Below, piece by piece: positions 25,932-33,773 of a stretch of 64,000 bases of DNA (the first letter of the stretch is position 1; every line of letters begins with the position of its first letter). The DNA lies in the NCBI RefSeq assembly GCF_030816195.1, contig NZ_JAUSXS010000001.1, positions 5,975,501 through 6,039,500 on the forward strand. The letters run 5' to 3'. The notes beneath the pieces were generated by a model. That model had not been told where the DNA came from and searched no databases. It saw only the letters and a program-made list of their open reading frames with translations. A program made the translations under genes and the position numbers. Origin of the DNA: Pseudomonas sp. W4I3 (GTDB taxonomy: Bacteria; Pseudomonadota; Gammaproteobacteria; Pseudomonadales; Pseudomonadaceae).

Positions 25932-26975
25932 ATGTCTTTGGTAGAAGTGCATAACGAATGGGACCCCCTCGAGGAAATGATCGTGGGCATCGCCCATGGT
26001 GCGCGCGTGCCGCGACCGGACAGAGGCCTGTTCGCCCTCGACTACAGCGAGCACCACGACTCGCCCCATGAGATTCCGTCCGGCCCGTATCCCGAACAGC
26101 TGGTTGAAGAGGCGCAGGAAGACCTGGACGCCTTTGCGGCTTTTCTGGTCGGGCATGGGGTGACCGTGCGGCGGCCCAGGGAGACCTATCACGCCGCGCT
26201 GTTCGGCACCGGCGACTGGAAGACCGACGGCGAATACAACTATTGCCCGAGGGATGTGCTGCTGCCGATTGGCAAGACCATCATTGAAGCGCCGATGGCC
26301 TTGCGCAGCCGTTACTTCGAAGCCTTCGCCTACCGCGAACACCTGCAGGCGTACTTCGCCAGCGGCGCCAACTGGATTTCCGCGCCCAAGCCGGAACTGC
26401 CCGACAGCACCTACCGGGTCAACCCGCAGGAAGGCTCGATCATCGCCAACAATGAGCCGATCTTCGATGCAGCCAACGTGCTGCGCATGGGCCGGGACAT
26501 TCTTTACCTGGTGTCGCGCAGCGGCAACCGCCTGGGCTACGAGTGGCTCAAGCGCGTGCTCGGCGATCAATACCGGGTGCATGCCCTCAGCGGGTTCTAC
26601 GACGGCACGCACCTGGACACCACCATCACCCTGGTGCGCCCGGGGCTGGTGGTGTTGAACCCCGAGCGCATCGGCAAGGATCAGGTGCCGCAGGTCTTCA
26701 AGAACTGGGACATCATCTGGGCCCCCGACATGGTGGACACCGGCTACTGCTGGTCGTACCCACGTGCATCGATCTGGCAGGGCATGAATTTCATCATGGT
26801 CAACCCGGCGCTGGCGGTGATCAATGACCAGCAGGTGCCGCTGATTCGTGCGCTGGAAAAACATGGCGTCGATGTGGCTCCGTTGAAAATGCGCCATGCG
26901 CGCAGTTTGAGCGGCGGTTTCCATTGTGTGTCCGTCGACATCCGTCGACAGGGCACGCTGGAAGATTACCGTTGA
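25932..26975 (+). CDS. gvgD: Amidinotransferase of the gvg cluster
   Basis: A 347-residue enzyme of the glycine/inosamine amidinotransferase family. The triad known from human AGAT can be placed: D179 in NEPIFDAAN, H227 in YDGTHLD and C332 in SGGFHCVS. The start VEVHNEWDPLEEMIVG is typical. Such enzymes move the amidino group from arginine to an amine to give a guanidino compound. GAGGAG precedes the ATG, 17 bases after gvgC. FVG contains no guanidine, and in WH6 two central genes were reported dispensable for FVG. By order these should be gvgD and gvgE, so this pair may make and export a second product. Confidence 0.8.
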   Translation: MSLVEVHNEWDPLEEMIVGIAHGARVPRPDRGLFALDYSEHHDSPHEIPSGPYPEQLVEEAQEDLDAFAAFLVGHGVTVRRPRETYHAALFGTGDWKTDGEYNYCPRDVLLPIGKTIIEAPMALRSRYFEAFAYREHLQAYFASGANWISAPKPELPDSTYRVNPQEGSIIANNEPIFDAANVLRMGRDILYLVSRSGNRLGYEWLKRVLGDQYRVHALSGFYDGTHLDTTITLVRPGLVVLNPERIGKDQVPQVFKNWDIIWAPDMVDTGYCWSYPRASIWQGMNFIMVNPALAVINDQQVPLIRALEKHGVDVAPLKMRHARSLSGGFHCVSVDIRRQGTLEDYR

Positions 26976-26988
26976 ACAGGGCGTGATC

Positions 26989-27612
26989 ATGCAGGCACTG
27001 GATTACTACTCGATTGTGCTGTTCGTGATCGCCACATGCGTCACGCCAGGGCCGAACAACGTGATGCTGATGTCGTCCGGCGCCAATTTCGGCATCGGTC
27101 GAACGCTGCGCCATGTGGCCGGTATCAACATCGGTTTTCCGCTGATGCTGGTAGCCGTCGGGCTGGGGGCTGGTGCGGTGTTCCGGCAATACCCACGCCT
27201 GCATGATGGCTTGCAGGTGGTCGGCGCGCTGTACCTGTTATTCCTGGCGTACCAGATTGCCAGTGCCCCCACCACCGACCTGGGTGACAAATCAGGCAAG
27301 CCGTTGGGGTTCACGGCGGCGGCGCTGTTCCAGTGGGTCAACCCCAAAGCCTGGGTGATGGCGGTGGGCGCGGTGCTGGCTTACACCTCGCCCCTAGGTT
27401 CGTACACGGTGCAGGTGTTTCTGATCGCACTGCTGTTTTTCTTGTTCGGCTCACCGTGCTCCATGGTCTGGGTGTTTTTCGGGCAGTACCTGCGGCGCTT
27501 CCTGACCCATCCGCAACGGTTGAAGGCTTTCAATATCACCATGAGCTTGGTGCTCGTGGTCTCTTTGATCCCGGTTTTACGAAGCCTGCCATTCGCGCAA
27601 TGGTGGTCTTGA
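26989..27612 (+). CDS. gvgE: LysE/RhtB-family amino acid exporter
   Basis: A 207-residue inner-membrane protein with about six helices and the family signature VTPGPNNVMLMSSG near 19-32. LysE/RhtB proteins export amino acids and analogues. It begins 13 bases after the amidinotransferase stop, so the two are co-transcribed. It is similar to GvgK along its whole length (shared GKPLGF and FQWVNPKAWVMA blocks), suggesting duplication inside the cluster. It may export the gvgD product or overlap with the other exporters in FVG efflux and self-protection. Confidence 0.8.
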   Translation: MQALDYYSIVLFVIATCVTPGPNNVMLMSSGANFGIGRTLRHVAGINIGFPLMLVAVGLGAGAVFRQYPRLHDGLQVVGALYLLFLAYQIASAPTTDLGDKSGKPLGFTAAALFQWVNPKAWVMAVGAVLAYTSPLGSYTVQVFLIALLFFLFGSPCSMVWVFFGQYLRRFLTHPQRLKAFNITMSLVLVVSLIPVLRSLPFAQWWS

Positions 27613-27666
27613 AACACAGAGAAAGGTTGCCCGCACGTCAGCAGTTCGATTGACGAGGACAACTCC

Positions 27667-27702
27667 ATGGATTGGCAGAATGTGATGAGGATGCACAGTT
27701 AA
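27667..27702 (+). CDS. Possible 11-codon ORF abutting gvgF
   Basis: ATG at 27667 opens a frame encoding MDWQNVMRMHS. Its TAA ends on the base before the gvgF ATG. A GAGGA lies eight bases upstream. It could be a leader that couples or tunes gvgF translation. It is too short to judge from codon use and may be chance. Confidence 0.25.
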   Translation: MDWQNVMRMHS

Positions 27703-29544
27703 ATGGCTAATTATGTTTTAGGGATTTCTGCCTTTTACCACGACAGTGCTGCTGCTTTGGTCAAGGACGGCGTGCCCGTCGCTGCCGCCCAGGAAGAGCG
27801 CTTCACCCGCGTGCGCCACGACCCGGCATTTCCGGCCCAGGCGATTGCCTATTGCCTGGACGCCGAGGGCATCACCCTGGCTGACCTGGCGGCGGTGGTT
27901 TACTACGAAGACCCCCAGGAAAAATTCTCCCGGGTGATTTCGTCATTTGCCAGCGGCGGCATTGGCGGTGCGCGTACGTTCATCAATGCGATGCCCGAAT
28001 GGATTCGCTGGAAGTGGAACGTGCTCAAGTTCGTCGACGAGCAACTGGAGACGCTGGGCCGAGGCAAGGCGCCGCGAACCCAGGCTTCCCAGCATCACCG
28101 TTCCCACGCGGCGGCGGCGTTTTACCCGTCACCGTTCAAGAACGCCGCCGTGTTGTGCATCGACGGCATCGGCGAATGGCACTCGACCACTATCTGGCAC
28201 GGCGAGGGTTCGAACCTTGCACTGAAAAACTCGATTTCCTATCCCCATTCCGTGGGCTTGCTGTATTCGGCCATGACCTACTATTGCGGGTTCAAGGTCG
28301 ACTCCGGGGAATACAAGCTGATGGGCCTGGCACCGTACGGCCAGCCTATCTACGCCGACAAGATTCGCGACGAGTTGATCAATATCCGTGAAGACGGCTC
28401 GTTCACCCTGAACATGAAGTACTTCGAGTACCTGCGCGGTGAGCGCATGGTCGGCGAGGCATTCGAAGCGCTGTTCGGCGGGCCGATCCGTCAGCCCGAA
28501 AGCCCGATCTCGCAGCGCGAGTGCGACTTGGCCGCCTCGATTCAAAAGGTCACCGAGGAAGTGGTGCTGGGCCTGGCCACCGCCGCGATCAAGCAGACCG
28601 GCGAGCGCAATCTGTGCCTGGCCGGTGGCGTGGCTTTGAATTGCGTGGCCAACGGCGTGCTCAGCCGCTCGGGGCGTTTCGATTCGATCTGGATCCAGCC
28701 GGCGGCCGGCGATGCCGGTTGTGCCCTGGGCGCGGCGCTGGATTTTGCAGTGCGGCATAACGGCCGTCCGCATCTGGATGGCAACAAGTCCGATGCCATG
28801 AGCGGCAGCCTGCTGGGGCCGGGCTTTGGCGACGAAGAAATCGCCCAGTTCCTGCTGGAAAACCAATACCCCTTTACCCGCTATGACGACGCGGGGCTGT
28901 ATGACCAAGTTGCCAGTCGCCTGGCCGAGGGCGCGGTGGTGGGATGGTTCCAGGGGCGCATGGAGTTTGGCCCACGGGCCTTGGGCGCGCGTTCGATTCT
29001 GGGCGATGCGCGCAATCCCGAGATGCAGCGCACCATGAACCTGAAGATCAAATACCGCGAGTCGTTCCGCCCGTTTGCCCCGGCCGTGCTGGCCGAGGAC
29101 GCCGGCAACTACTTCGATATCTGCGAAAAAAGCCCTTACATGCTGATGGTCGCGCCGGTCACCGACTCGATCAAATCCCAGCAGTCGCGGCAAGAGGGCG
29201 GCCCGGAGCGAGGCTTGGGCAGTATCAACAATATTCGCTCGCAACTGCCAGCAGTGACCCACGTCGATTTGTCGGCACGGGTGCAAACCGTCACCGAGGA
29301 AAACAACGCACCGTTCACCTACCTGCTGCGCAGTTTCAAGGAGCGAACGGGATGCTCGGTGCTGGTCAACACCTCGTTCAACGTGCGCGGCGAACCCATC
29401 GTGTGCAAACCCGAGGAAGCGTACGCCTGCTTCATGCGCACCGAAATGGACGTGCTGGTACTGGGCCGTTACGTGCTGGAGCGCCCCGGCCAACCGACCT
29501 TCGTCGAAGCTGTCGACTGGCGCAGCGAAATCCCGCTGGATTGA
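27703..29544 (+). CDS. gvgF: GvgF, NodU/CmcH-family O-carbamoyltransferase
   Basis: A 613-residue carbamoyltransferase. The N-terminal Kae1-like domain starts GISAFYHDSAAAL and has the metal His pair in HHRSHAAAAF, then LCIDGIGEW. The C-terminal YrdC-like part has FGPRALGARSILGD and NTSFNVRGEPIV. Relatives (NodU, CmcH, TobZ) make carbamoyl-adenylate from carbamoyl phosphate and ATP and carbamoylate a hydroxyl. Here the acceptor may be an amino-acid hydroxyl, activated as a leaving group for forming the vinylglycine or the N-O linkage; this is inference. A 90-bp gap after gvgE could hold an internal promoter, since several active promoters are reported in WH6. Confidence 0.85.
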   Translation: MANYVLGISAFYHDSAAALVKDGVPVAAAQEERFTRVRHDPAFPAQAIAYCLDAEGITLADLAAVVYYEDPQEKFSRVISSFASGGIGGARTFINAMPEWIRWKWNVLKFVDEQLETLGRGKAPRTQASQHHRSHAAAAFYPSPFKNAAVLCIDGIGEWHSTTIWHGEGSNLALKNSISYPHSVGLLYSAMTYYCGFKVDSGEYKLMGLAPYGQPIYADKIRDELINIREDGSFTLNMKYFEYLRGERMVGEAFEALFGGPIRQPESPISQRECDLAASIQKVTEEVVLGLATAAIKQTGERNLCLAGGVALNCVANGVLSRSGRFDSIWIQPAAGDAGCALGAALDFAVRHNGRPHLDGNKSDAMSGSLLGPGFGDEEIAQFLLENQYPFTRYDDAGLYDQVASRLAEGAVVGWFQGRMEFGPRALGARSILGDARNPEMQRTMNLKIKYRESFRPFAPAVLAEDAGNYFDICEKSPYMLMVAPVTDSIKSQQSRQEGGPERGLGSINNIRSQLPAVTHVDLSARVQTVTEENNAPFTYLLRSFKERTGCSVLVNTSFNVRGEPIVCKPEEAYACFMRTEMDVLVLGRYVLERPGQPTFVEAVDWRSEIPLD

Positions 29545-29575
29545 TCCTTACCCTTCACTCATTGGAGCTTTTACC

Positions 29576-29719
29576 GTGCTCAGATTGCTTGCATTGCTGA
29601 TGTTTATTGTCGTGCTGTTGCCCATCGGGCTGACGCGTTCGGTGTTTCATTCGTCCCGGTTCGGGCGGCGTTTTCACCAGGCGCCGACGGCCTGGGACCA
29701 CTGCGTGAGCAAATCGTAA
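29576..29719 (+). CDS. gvgG: GvgG, 47-residue membrane peptide
   Basis: A 144-bp gene with GTG start; GGAG lies eight bases upstream. Residues 2-20 form one hydrophobic helix (LRLLALLMFIVVLLPIGLT). A basic tail rich in Arg, His and Ser follows, with one Cys near 43. It looks like a small single-pass membrane protein with a basic cytoplasmic or periplasmic end. Size under 150 nt and place between carbamoyltransferase and aminotransferase fit the second essential small ORF reported for WH6. It is 31 bases after gvgF and 26 bases before gvgH. It might anchor the enzymes or assist an exporter; no function is shown. Confidence 0.72.
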   Translation: MLRLLALLMFIVVLLPIGLTRSVFHSSRFGRRFHQAPTAWDHCVSKS

Positions 29720-29745
29720 CGCCAACCGCCCAAGGAACCGCGCCC

Positions 29746-31066
29746 ATGTCAAAAGTGATCTATAAAAACCTCAACACCTCACCGATCCTGGCGGTCGGCG
29801 GCGCCGGGGTGTGGCTTGAAGATGCAACGGGTAAACGCTACCTCGACACCTGCGGCGGCGTCGCAGTGTCGAGCCTGGGCCACGGCCATCCGCGCATCGC
29901 AGCGGCATTCGAGCGCGAAGCGAAGAAACTCGCCTGGGCCCATGCGGGCAGTTTCACCACCGCCGCAGCCGAGGAACTGGCCGAGCGCCTGGTGGCCGCC
30001 AGTGGCGGCCTTGCGCGTGCGCAGTTTTTATCCGGCGGCTCGGAGGTGATGGAGCTGGCGATGAAGATCGCCTACCAGTACCAATGCGAGCGCGGTTTGC
30101 CCGACAAGTCGGTGTTCATTTCCCGCCGACAGAGCTATCACGGCAGCACCTTGGGCACCCTGAGTATCTCCGGCAACCCACAGCGCCAGTCGGTGTTCGG
30201 CCGACTGTTTGCGCCCGCCGAGTTCGTCTCGCCCTGCTACGCCTACCGTGATCAACGCCCCGACGAAAGCGAAGAGCAGTACGCCACGCGCCTGGCCGAG
30301 GAGTTGGACGCCAAGATCCGTAGCCTGGGCAGTGAAAACGTCGCGGCGTTCTTTGCCGAGACCGTGGTGGGTTCCACCAACGGCGCGGTGCCTGCGGTGC
30401 CCGGTTATTTTCGCAAGATCAAAGCGGTGTGCGAGCGTCACGATGTGCTGCTGATCCTGGATGAGGTGATGGCCGGCATGGGGGCGTACCGGGCAACTGT
30501 TCGCCTATGCCGACGACGGCATCGTGCCGGACATGGTTGCGGTGGGCAAAGGCCTGGCGGCGGGCTACATGCCCATCTCGGCGCTATTGATCAGTGACCG
30601 CGTGCATTCGGTGATGGCCGGTGGCTCGGGTGTGCTGGGCAACGGCCAGACCCATGTCAACCATCCGCTGGCCTGCGCCATTGCCCTGCAAGTGCAGCAA
30701 GTGATCGTGGAAGAAGACCTGCTCGCGCAGGTTCGCCAACGCGGTGAGCAACTGCGCGCCTGGCTCAGGGAAAGCCTGGCTGACCTGGATATCGTCGGCG
30801 ATGTGCGCGGGCGCGGACTGTTCGTGGGCGTCGAATTTGTCGAAAGCCGTGCCACCAAGGCGCCGTTCAAAGGCGGCGGTGCGTATGCCGCTGCGCTCAA
30901 GCGAGAGGCGCTGCAGCGTGGCCTGCTGATCTATCCCGGCAGTGGCACGGTGCAGGGCACGCAAGGCAATCATGTGCTGTTTGCACCTCCGTTCATTACC
31001 AGCGAAGCAGAGCTTGGGCAAATGGTCGAGCGCTTCAATGCCGTGGTCAGGGCTGTCGCGTACTAG
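29746..31066 (+). pseudogene. gvgH: GvgH, class III aminotransferase broken by a one-base frameshift
   Basis: The frame encodes a class III PLP aminotransferase (start MSKVIYKNLNTSPILAVGG, FLSGGSEVMELAMK, SYHGSTLGTLSISG, LILDEVMAGMG). After ATGGGG the next bases should read CGT ACC GGG CAA, but one extra G in the run at 30480-30484 shifts the frame. Frame 1 then ends at 30597 with unrelated residues. The proper continuation RTGQLFAYADDG, VAVGKGLAAGYMP (with the PLP Lys) and the C-terminus continue in the next frame to 31066. Repaired, it is 439 residues. The short product lacks the PLP Lys and should be inactive. A homopolymer sequencing error is the main alternative. In WH6 this gene is needed for FVG. 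Confidence 0.88.
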
Positions 31067-31131
31067 CGACCGAGCGAGTCTACCGGGGACGGTCGTAGTC
31101 ACCCACATTACTTGGAAATGGAGAAGTGAAG

Positions 31132-31734
31132 ATGCAGACAATCGAGCCATGCAAGGACAAGGTCCTGCTGTCGGTGTGCACAATGGACTGGTGTGATCAC
31201 GGCGTGGAATTCGCCAAGACCGTATTCTCCAACCTTGAGGTGTTCTGCTGGGACCCGGGCGATCCGTATCCCTACCACCTGGATAATTGGGAAGGTGACT
31301 GGATTATTTCCTACCGGGGCGACTTCATCTTCCCGCAGAGCATCTACAAAAATGCCCGCAAAGGCGCGATCAACCTGCACCCGGCGCCACCCAAGTATCG
31401 AGGCCTGGGCAGCCAGCATTACGCGATCTACTACAACGATGAAACCTACGGCTCGACCTGTCATCACCTGGCCCCTTCGGTGGACAGCGGACAGATCATC
31501 GATGTGGCGCGCTTCAACGTCGCACCCGCCGAGACGGCCTCATCGCTGCGCCTGCATGTGGGCGCCTATTGCCTGCAGCAGTTCATCCACCTGCTCACCG
31601 ACTACATCCTGGCGGGGCGCCCACTGCCGACTTCGCCGGAGAACTGGGGCGAGCGGCTGTACAAGCAATCGGAACTCAAGCCCTGGATGGAGCAGATTCG
31701 CGCTCAGGAGCCGGATCATCGTTGCTTCAAATAG
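31132..31734 (+). CDS. gvgI: GvgI, formyltransferase
   Basis: A 200-residue protein of the formyltransferase fold that uses N10-formyl-tetrahydrofolate. The catalytic Asn-His-Asp set is visible: N81 and H83 in NLHPAPPKYRG, and D118 in SVDSGQII, with spacing like methionyl-tRNA formyltransferase. There is no C-terminal tRNA domain, so a small amine or aminooxy substrate is likely. It would place the N-formyl group on the aminooxy nitrogen of FVG. GGAG lies eight bases before the ATG at 31132. It is 65 bases after gvgH. Confidence 0.84.
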   Translation: MQTIEPCKDKVLLSVCTMDWCDHGVEFAKTVFSNLEVFCWDPGDPYPYHLDNWEGDWIISYRGDFIFPQSIYKNARKGAINLHPAPPKYRGLGSQHYAIYYNDETYGSTCHHLAPSVDSGQIIDVARFNVAPAETASSLRLHVGAYCLQQFIHLLTDYILAGRPLPTSPENWGERLYKQSELKPWMEQIRAQEPDHRCFK

Positions 31735-31749
31735 TTTTTTCTGGAACGT

Positions 31750-31777
31750 CACTTCAAGCCGCTGATGGCTTGAAGTG
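31750..31777. repeat. 11-bp hairpin between gvgI and gvgJ
   Basis: CACTTCAAGCC (31750-31760) and GGCTTGAAGTG (31767-31777) pair perfectly around a 6-nt loop, 15 bases after the gvgI stop and 25 before the gvgJ start. There is no T run. It may protect the upstream mRNA or partly lower expression of the exporters. Confidence 0.55.
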
Positions 31778-31802
31778 CTCACTGCGCGCTGGCGCCACGG
31801 GT

Positions 31803-32444
31803 ATGAGTGCACCTATGTTTGAGTTTTCAAGTTTTGCAGCGGCCCTTGGGGTCTACGTGATCGGCACTGCCAGCCCGGGCCCGGGCAACCTGGCCATCGC
31901 CAACACTTCCTTGAATTACGGGCGCACACCCGGCCTTGCGCTGGCGGCGGGGGTTATTTCCGGGTCGTTGTGCTGGGGCGCGATGACCGCTGCCGGCGTG
32001 TCGGCGCTGCTGATGTCCAACACCCAGATCATTGTGTGGTTGAAGGTGTTCGGCGCCTGTTACCTGTTCTTCCTCGCCTGGAAATCGGTGCGCAGTGCGC
32101 TGGCACATAACGCCACGACGATAGCCAAGGTGCGAGCAAAGCAGACGCGTAACCTGGGCTTTTACTTGCAGGGGTTGGGCATCCATCTGACAAACCCCAA
32201 GGCGGCCTTGACCTGGTTCACCGTGACCACCGTGGGCTTGAGCGTCAACGCGCCGGCCTGGGCCAGTTTCGTGCTGGTGGCCGCCTGTGCGTTATTGGGC
32301 TTCCTGATTTTCTGCACCTACGCCCTGGCGTTTTCCGCCCATTCGGCAGAGCCGTTTTTCACCCGGACCCGCAAGTCCTTCGGGCTGATTTGCGCGGCGT
32401 TCTACTCGATGGTTGCCATCGGCTTTCTCAGTTCGTTGTTCTGA
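31803..32444 (+). CDS. gvgJ: LysE-family amino acid exporter
   Basis: A 213-residue inner-membrane protein with about six hydrophobic helices. The signature region is GTASPGPGNLAIAN, and LHLTNPKAALTWF-like residues occur in the middle (IHLTNPKAALTWFT). It is less like GvgE and GvgK than they are like each other, so it was probably recruited separately. The ATG at 31803 is used; a second ATG 12 bases on is possible. It probably exports FVG or a precursor and so protects the cell from a vinylglycine that inactivates PLP enzymes. That role follows from the family and the neighbours. Confidence 0.8.
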   Translation: MSAPMFEFSSFAAALGVYVIGTASPGPGNLAIANTSLNYGRTPGLALAAGVISGSLCWGAMTAAGVSALLMSNTQIIVWLKVFGACYLFFLAWKSVRSALAHNATTIAKVRAKQTRNLGFYLQGLGIHLTNPKAALTWFTVTTVGLSVNAPAWASFVLVAACALLGFLIFCTYALAFSAHSAEPFFTRTRKSFGLICAAFYSMVAIGFLSSLF

Positions 32445-32531
32445 CTCCAACTCCAAGTGGCTACAGCACACCACCACCTGCGCTACCGGGGTGGCAGGTG
32501 ACGCGCAAAGGCCCGTTTCCAGGAAATACCC

Positions 32532-33143
32532 ATGTCCTTGTCGTTTGATCTGATGCTGGCGTTTGCTTTGTTTGCGTTTGTCACCTCCGTCACCCCGGGC
32601 CCCAATAACGCCATGCTGCTGGCCTCGGGCGTCAACTTCGGCTTCCAGCGCACCATCCCGCATATCCTGGGCATCAGTTCCGGGTTCCTGGTGCTGGTAT
32701 TGGCGGTAGGGCTGGGGCTTGGTGCTGTTTTTACCGCCTATCCCGTGCTTTACACCCTCCTGCGCTACGCGGGCGCGGCGTACTTGCTGTACCTGGCCTG
32801 GAACATCGCCCGCTCAGGCCCGGCGTCCGAAGACACCGAAGGCAAAGGCAAGCCGCTGGGGTTCTGGGGCGCGGCGGCGTTTCAGTGGGTCAATCCCAAG
32901 GCGTGGGTCATGGCGATTGGTGCGATCAGCACCTATACACCTTTGCAGGACTACACCACGAACGTGGTGATCATCGCCACTGTGTTCGCACTGATCAATG
33001 CGCCGAGCGTGGGGGTATGGGCAGGGTTTGGCAGTGTGTTGCGCAACGTCTTGCGCGACAGACGCTGGTTGCGCGTATTCAACTTCGGCATGGCGGCGCT
33101 GCTGGTGATTTCGCTGTACCCGCTGCTGCAGCATACAAACTGA
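32532..33143 (+). CDS. gvgK: LysE/RhtB-family amino acid exporter
   Basis: A 203-residue exporter and last gene of the cluster. It has the signature VTPGPNNAMLLASG and the shared GKPLGFWGAAAFQWVNPKAWVMA block that links it to GvgE. CAGGA lies nine bases before the ATG. The WH6 study found that several transporters of the cluster have overlapping but distinct functions, which fits three LysE genes here. A strong bidirectional terminator lies 43 bp after the stop and closes the cluster against ssb. Confidence 0.8.
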   Translation: MSLSFDLMLAFALFAFVTSVTPGPNNAMLLASGVNFGFQRTIPHILGISSGFLVLVLAVGLGLGAVFTAYPVLYTLLRYAGAAYLLYLAWNIARSGPASEDTEGKGKPLGFWGAAAFQWVNPKAWVMAIGAISTYTPLQDYTTNVVIIATVFALINAPSVGVWAGFGSVLRNVLRDRRWLRVFNFGMAALLVISLYPLLQHTN

Positions 33144-33186
33144 CCCCCGGCGCGGTGGTCTGACGCCATAAAAATCAGGCTTATAA

Positions 33187-33220
33187 AAAAAGCGAAGCCA
33201 AATTAATGGCTTCGCTTTTT
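33187..33220. terminator. Bidirectional terminator between gvgK and ssb
   Basis: AAAAAGCGAAGCCA (33187-33200) pairs with TGGCTTCGCTTTTT (33207-33220) around AATTAA. There are T runs on both strands, as expected between two convergent genes. Confidence 0.9.
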
Positions 33221-33248
33221 TATGTATTACGGTTCTGAAAAGCTGGGG

Positions 33249-33764
33249 TCAGAACGGGATATCGTCATCAAAACTGTCAAAATCCGGAGCCGGCTGCGGA
33301 GCGGCCTGTTGTGGCGCTGGACGCGACTCACGCTGAGGCTGCTGGCTTGGCTGTGGACGCGATTGCTGTGGGCGCGGTGCCGAGTTGGACATGCCGCCCT
33401 GGCCTTGCTGATCGCCCTGTGGACGGCCGCCCAGCAATTGCATGGTGCCTTGCATGTCGACCACGATCTCGGTGGTGTAACGCTTGATACCGTCTTTTTC
33501 CCACTCGCGGGTTTGCAGTTTGCCTTCGATGTATACCTGCGAACCTTTGCGCAGGTACTCGCCGGCGATCTCAGCCACTTTGCCGAACATCGACACGCGG
33601 TGCCATTCGGTTTTCTCGACCTTCTGGCCAGTCTGCTTGTCGGTCCACTGTTCGCTGGTCGCCAGACTCAGGTTGGTCACAGCGTTACCGTTGGGCAAGT
33701 AGCGAACTTCGGGATCCTGGCCGCATGTACCGACCAATATGACTTTGTTAACCCCACGGGCCAT
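33249..33764 (-). CDS. ssb: Single-stranded DNA-binding protein
   Basis: A 171-residue SSB. The OB fold spans about 1-110 (start MARGVNKVILVGTCGQDPEVRY, then WHRVSMFGKVAEIAGEYLRKG). A Gln/Pro/Arg-rich disordered linker follows and the tail ends DDDIPF, which recruits replication and repair partners. It binds single-stranded DNA as a tetramer during replication, recombination and repair. It starts nine bases after the MFS stop, so it is the second gene of an MFS-ssb operon. In E. coli ssb is divergent from uvrA; here the MFS gene lies between. Confidence 0.96.
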   Translation of the reverse strand: MARGVNKVILVGTCGQDPEVRYLPNGNAVTNLSLATSEQWTDKQTGQKVEKTEWHRVSMFGKVAEIAGEYLRKGSQVYIEGKLQTREWEKDGIKRYTTEIVVDMQGTMQLLGGRPQGDQQGQGGMSNSAPRPQQSRPQPSQQPQRESRPAPQQAAPQPAPDFDSFDDDIPF

Positions 33765-33773
33765 AACGTTCTC

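Noticed and set aside
30478..30490. Programmed ribosomal frameshifting in gvgH
   Set aside because: A +1 shift at ATG GGG GCG has no known slippery signal, rare codon or stop to drive it; mutation or sequencing error is simpler.
30524..31066. A second small aminotransferase-like gene after gvgH
   Set aside because: It is the in-family continuation of gvgH in the next frame, joined by a single extra G; no separate ribosome binding site was seen.
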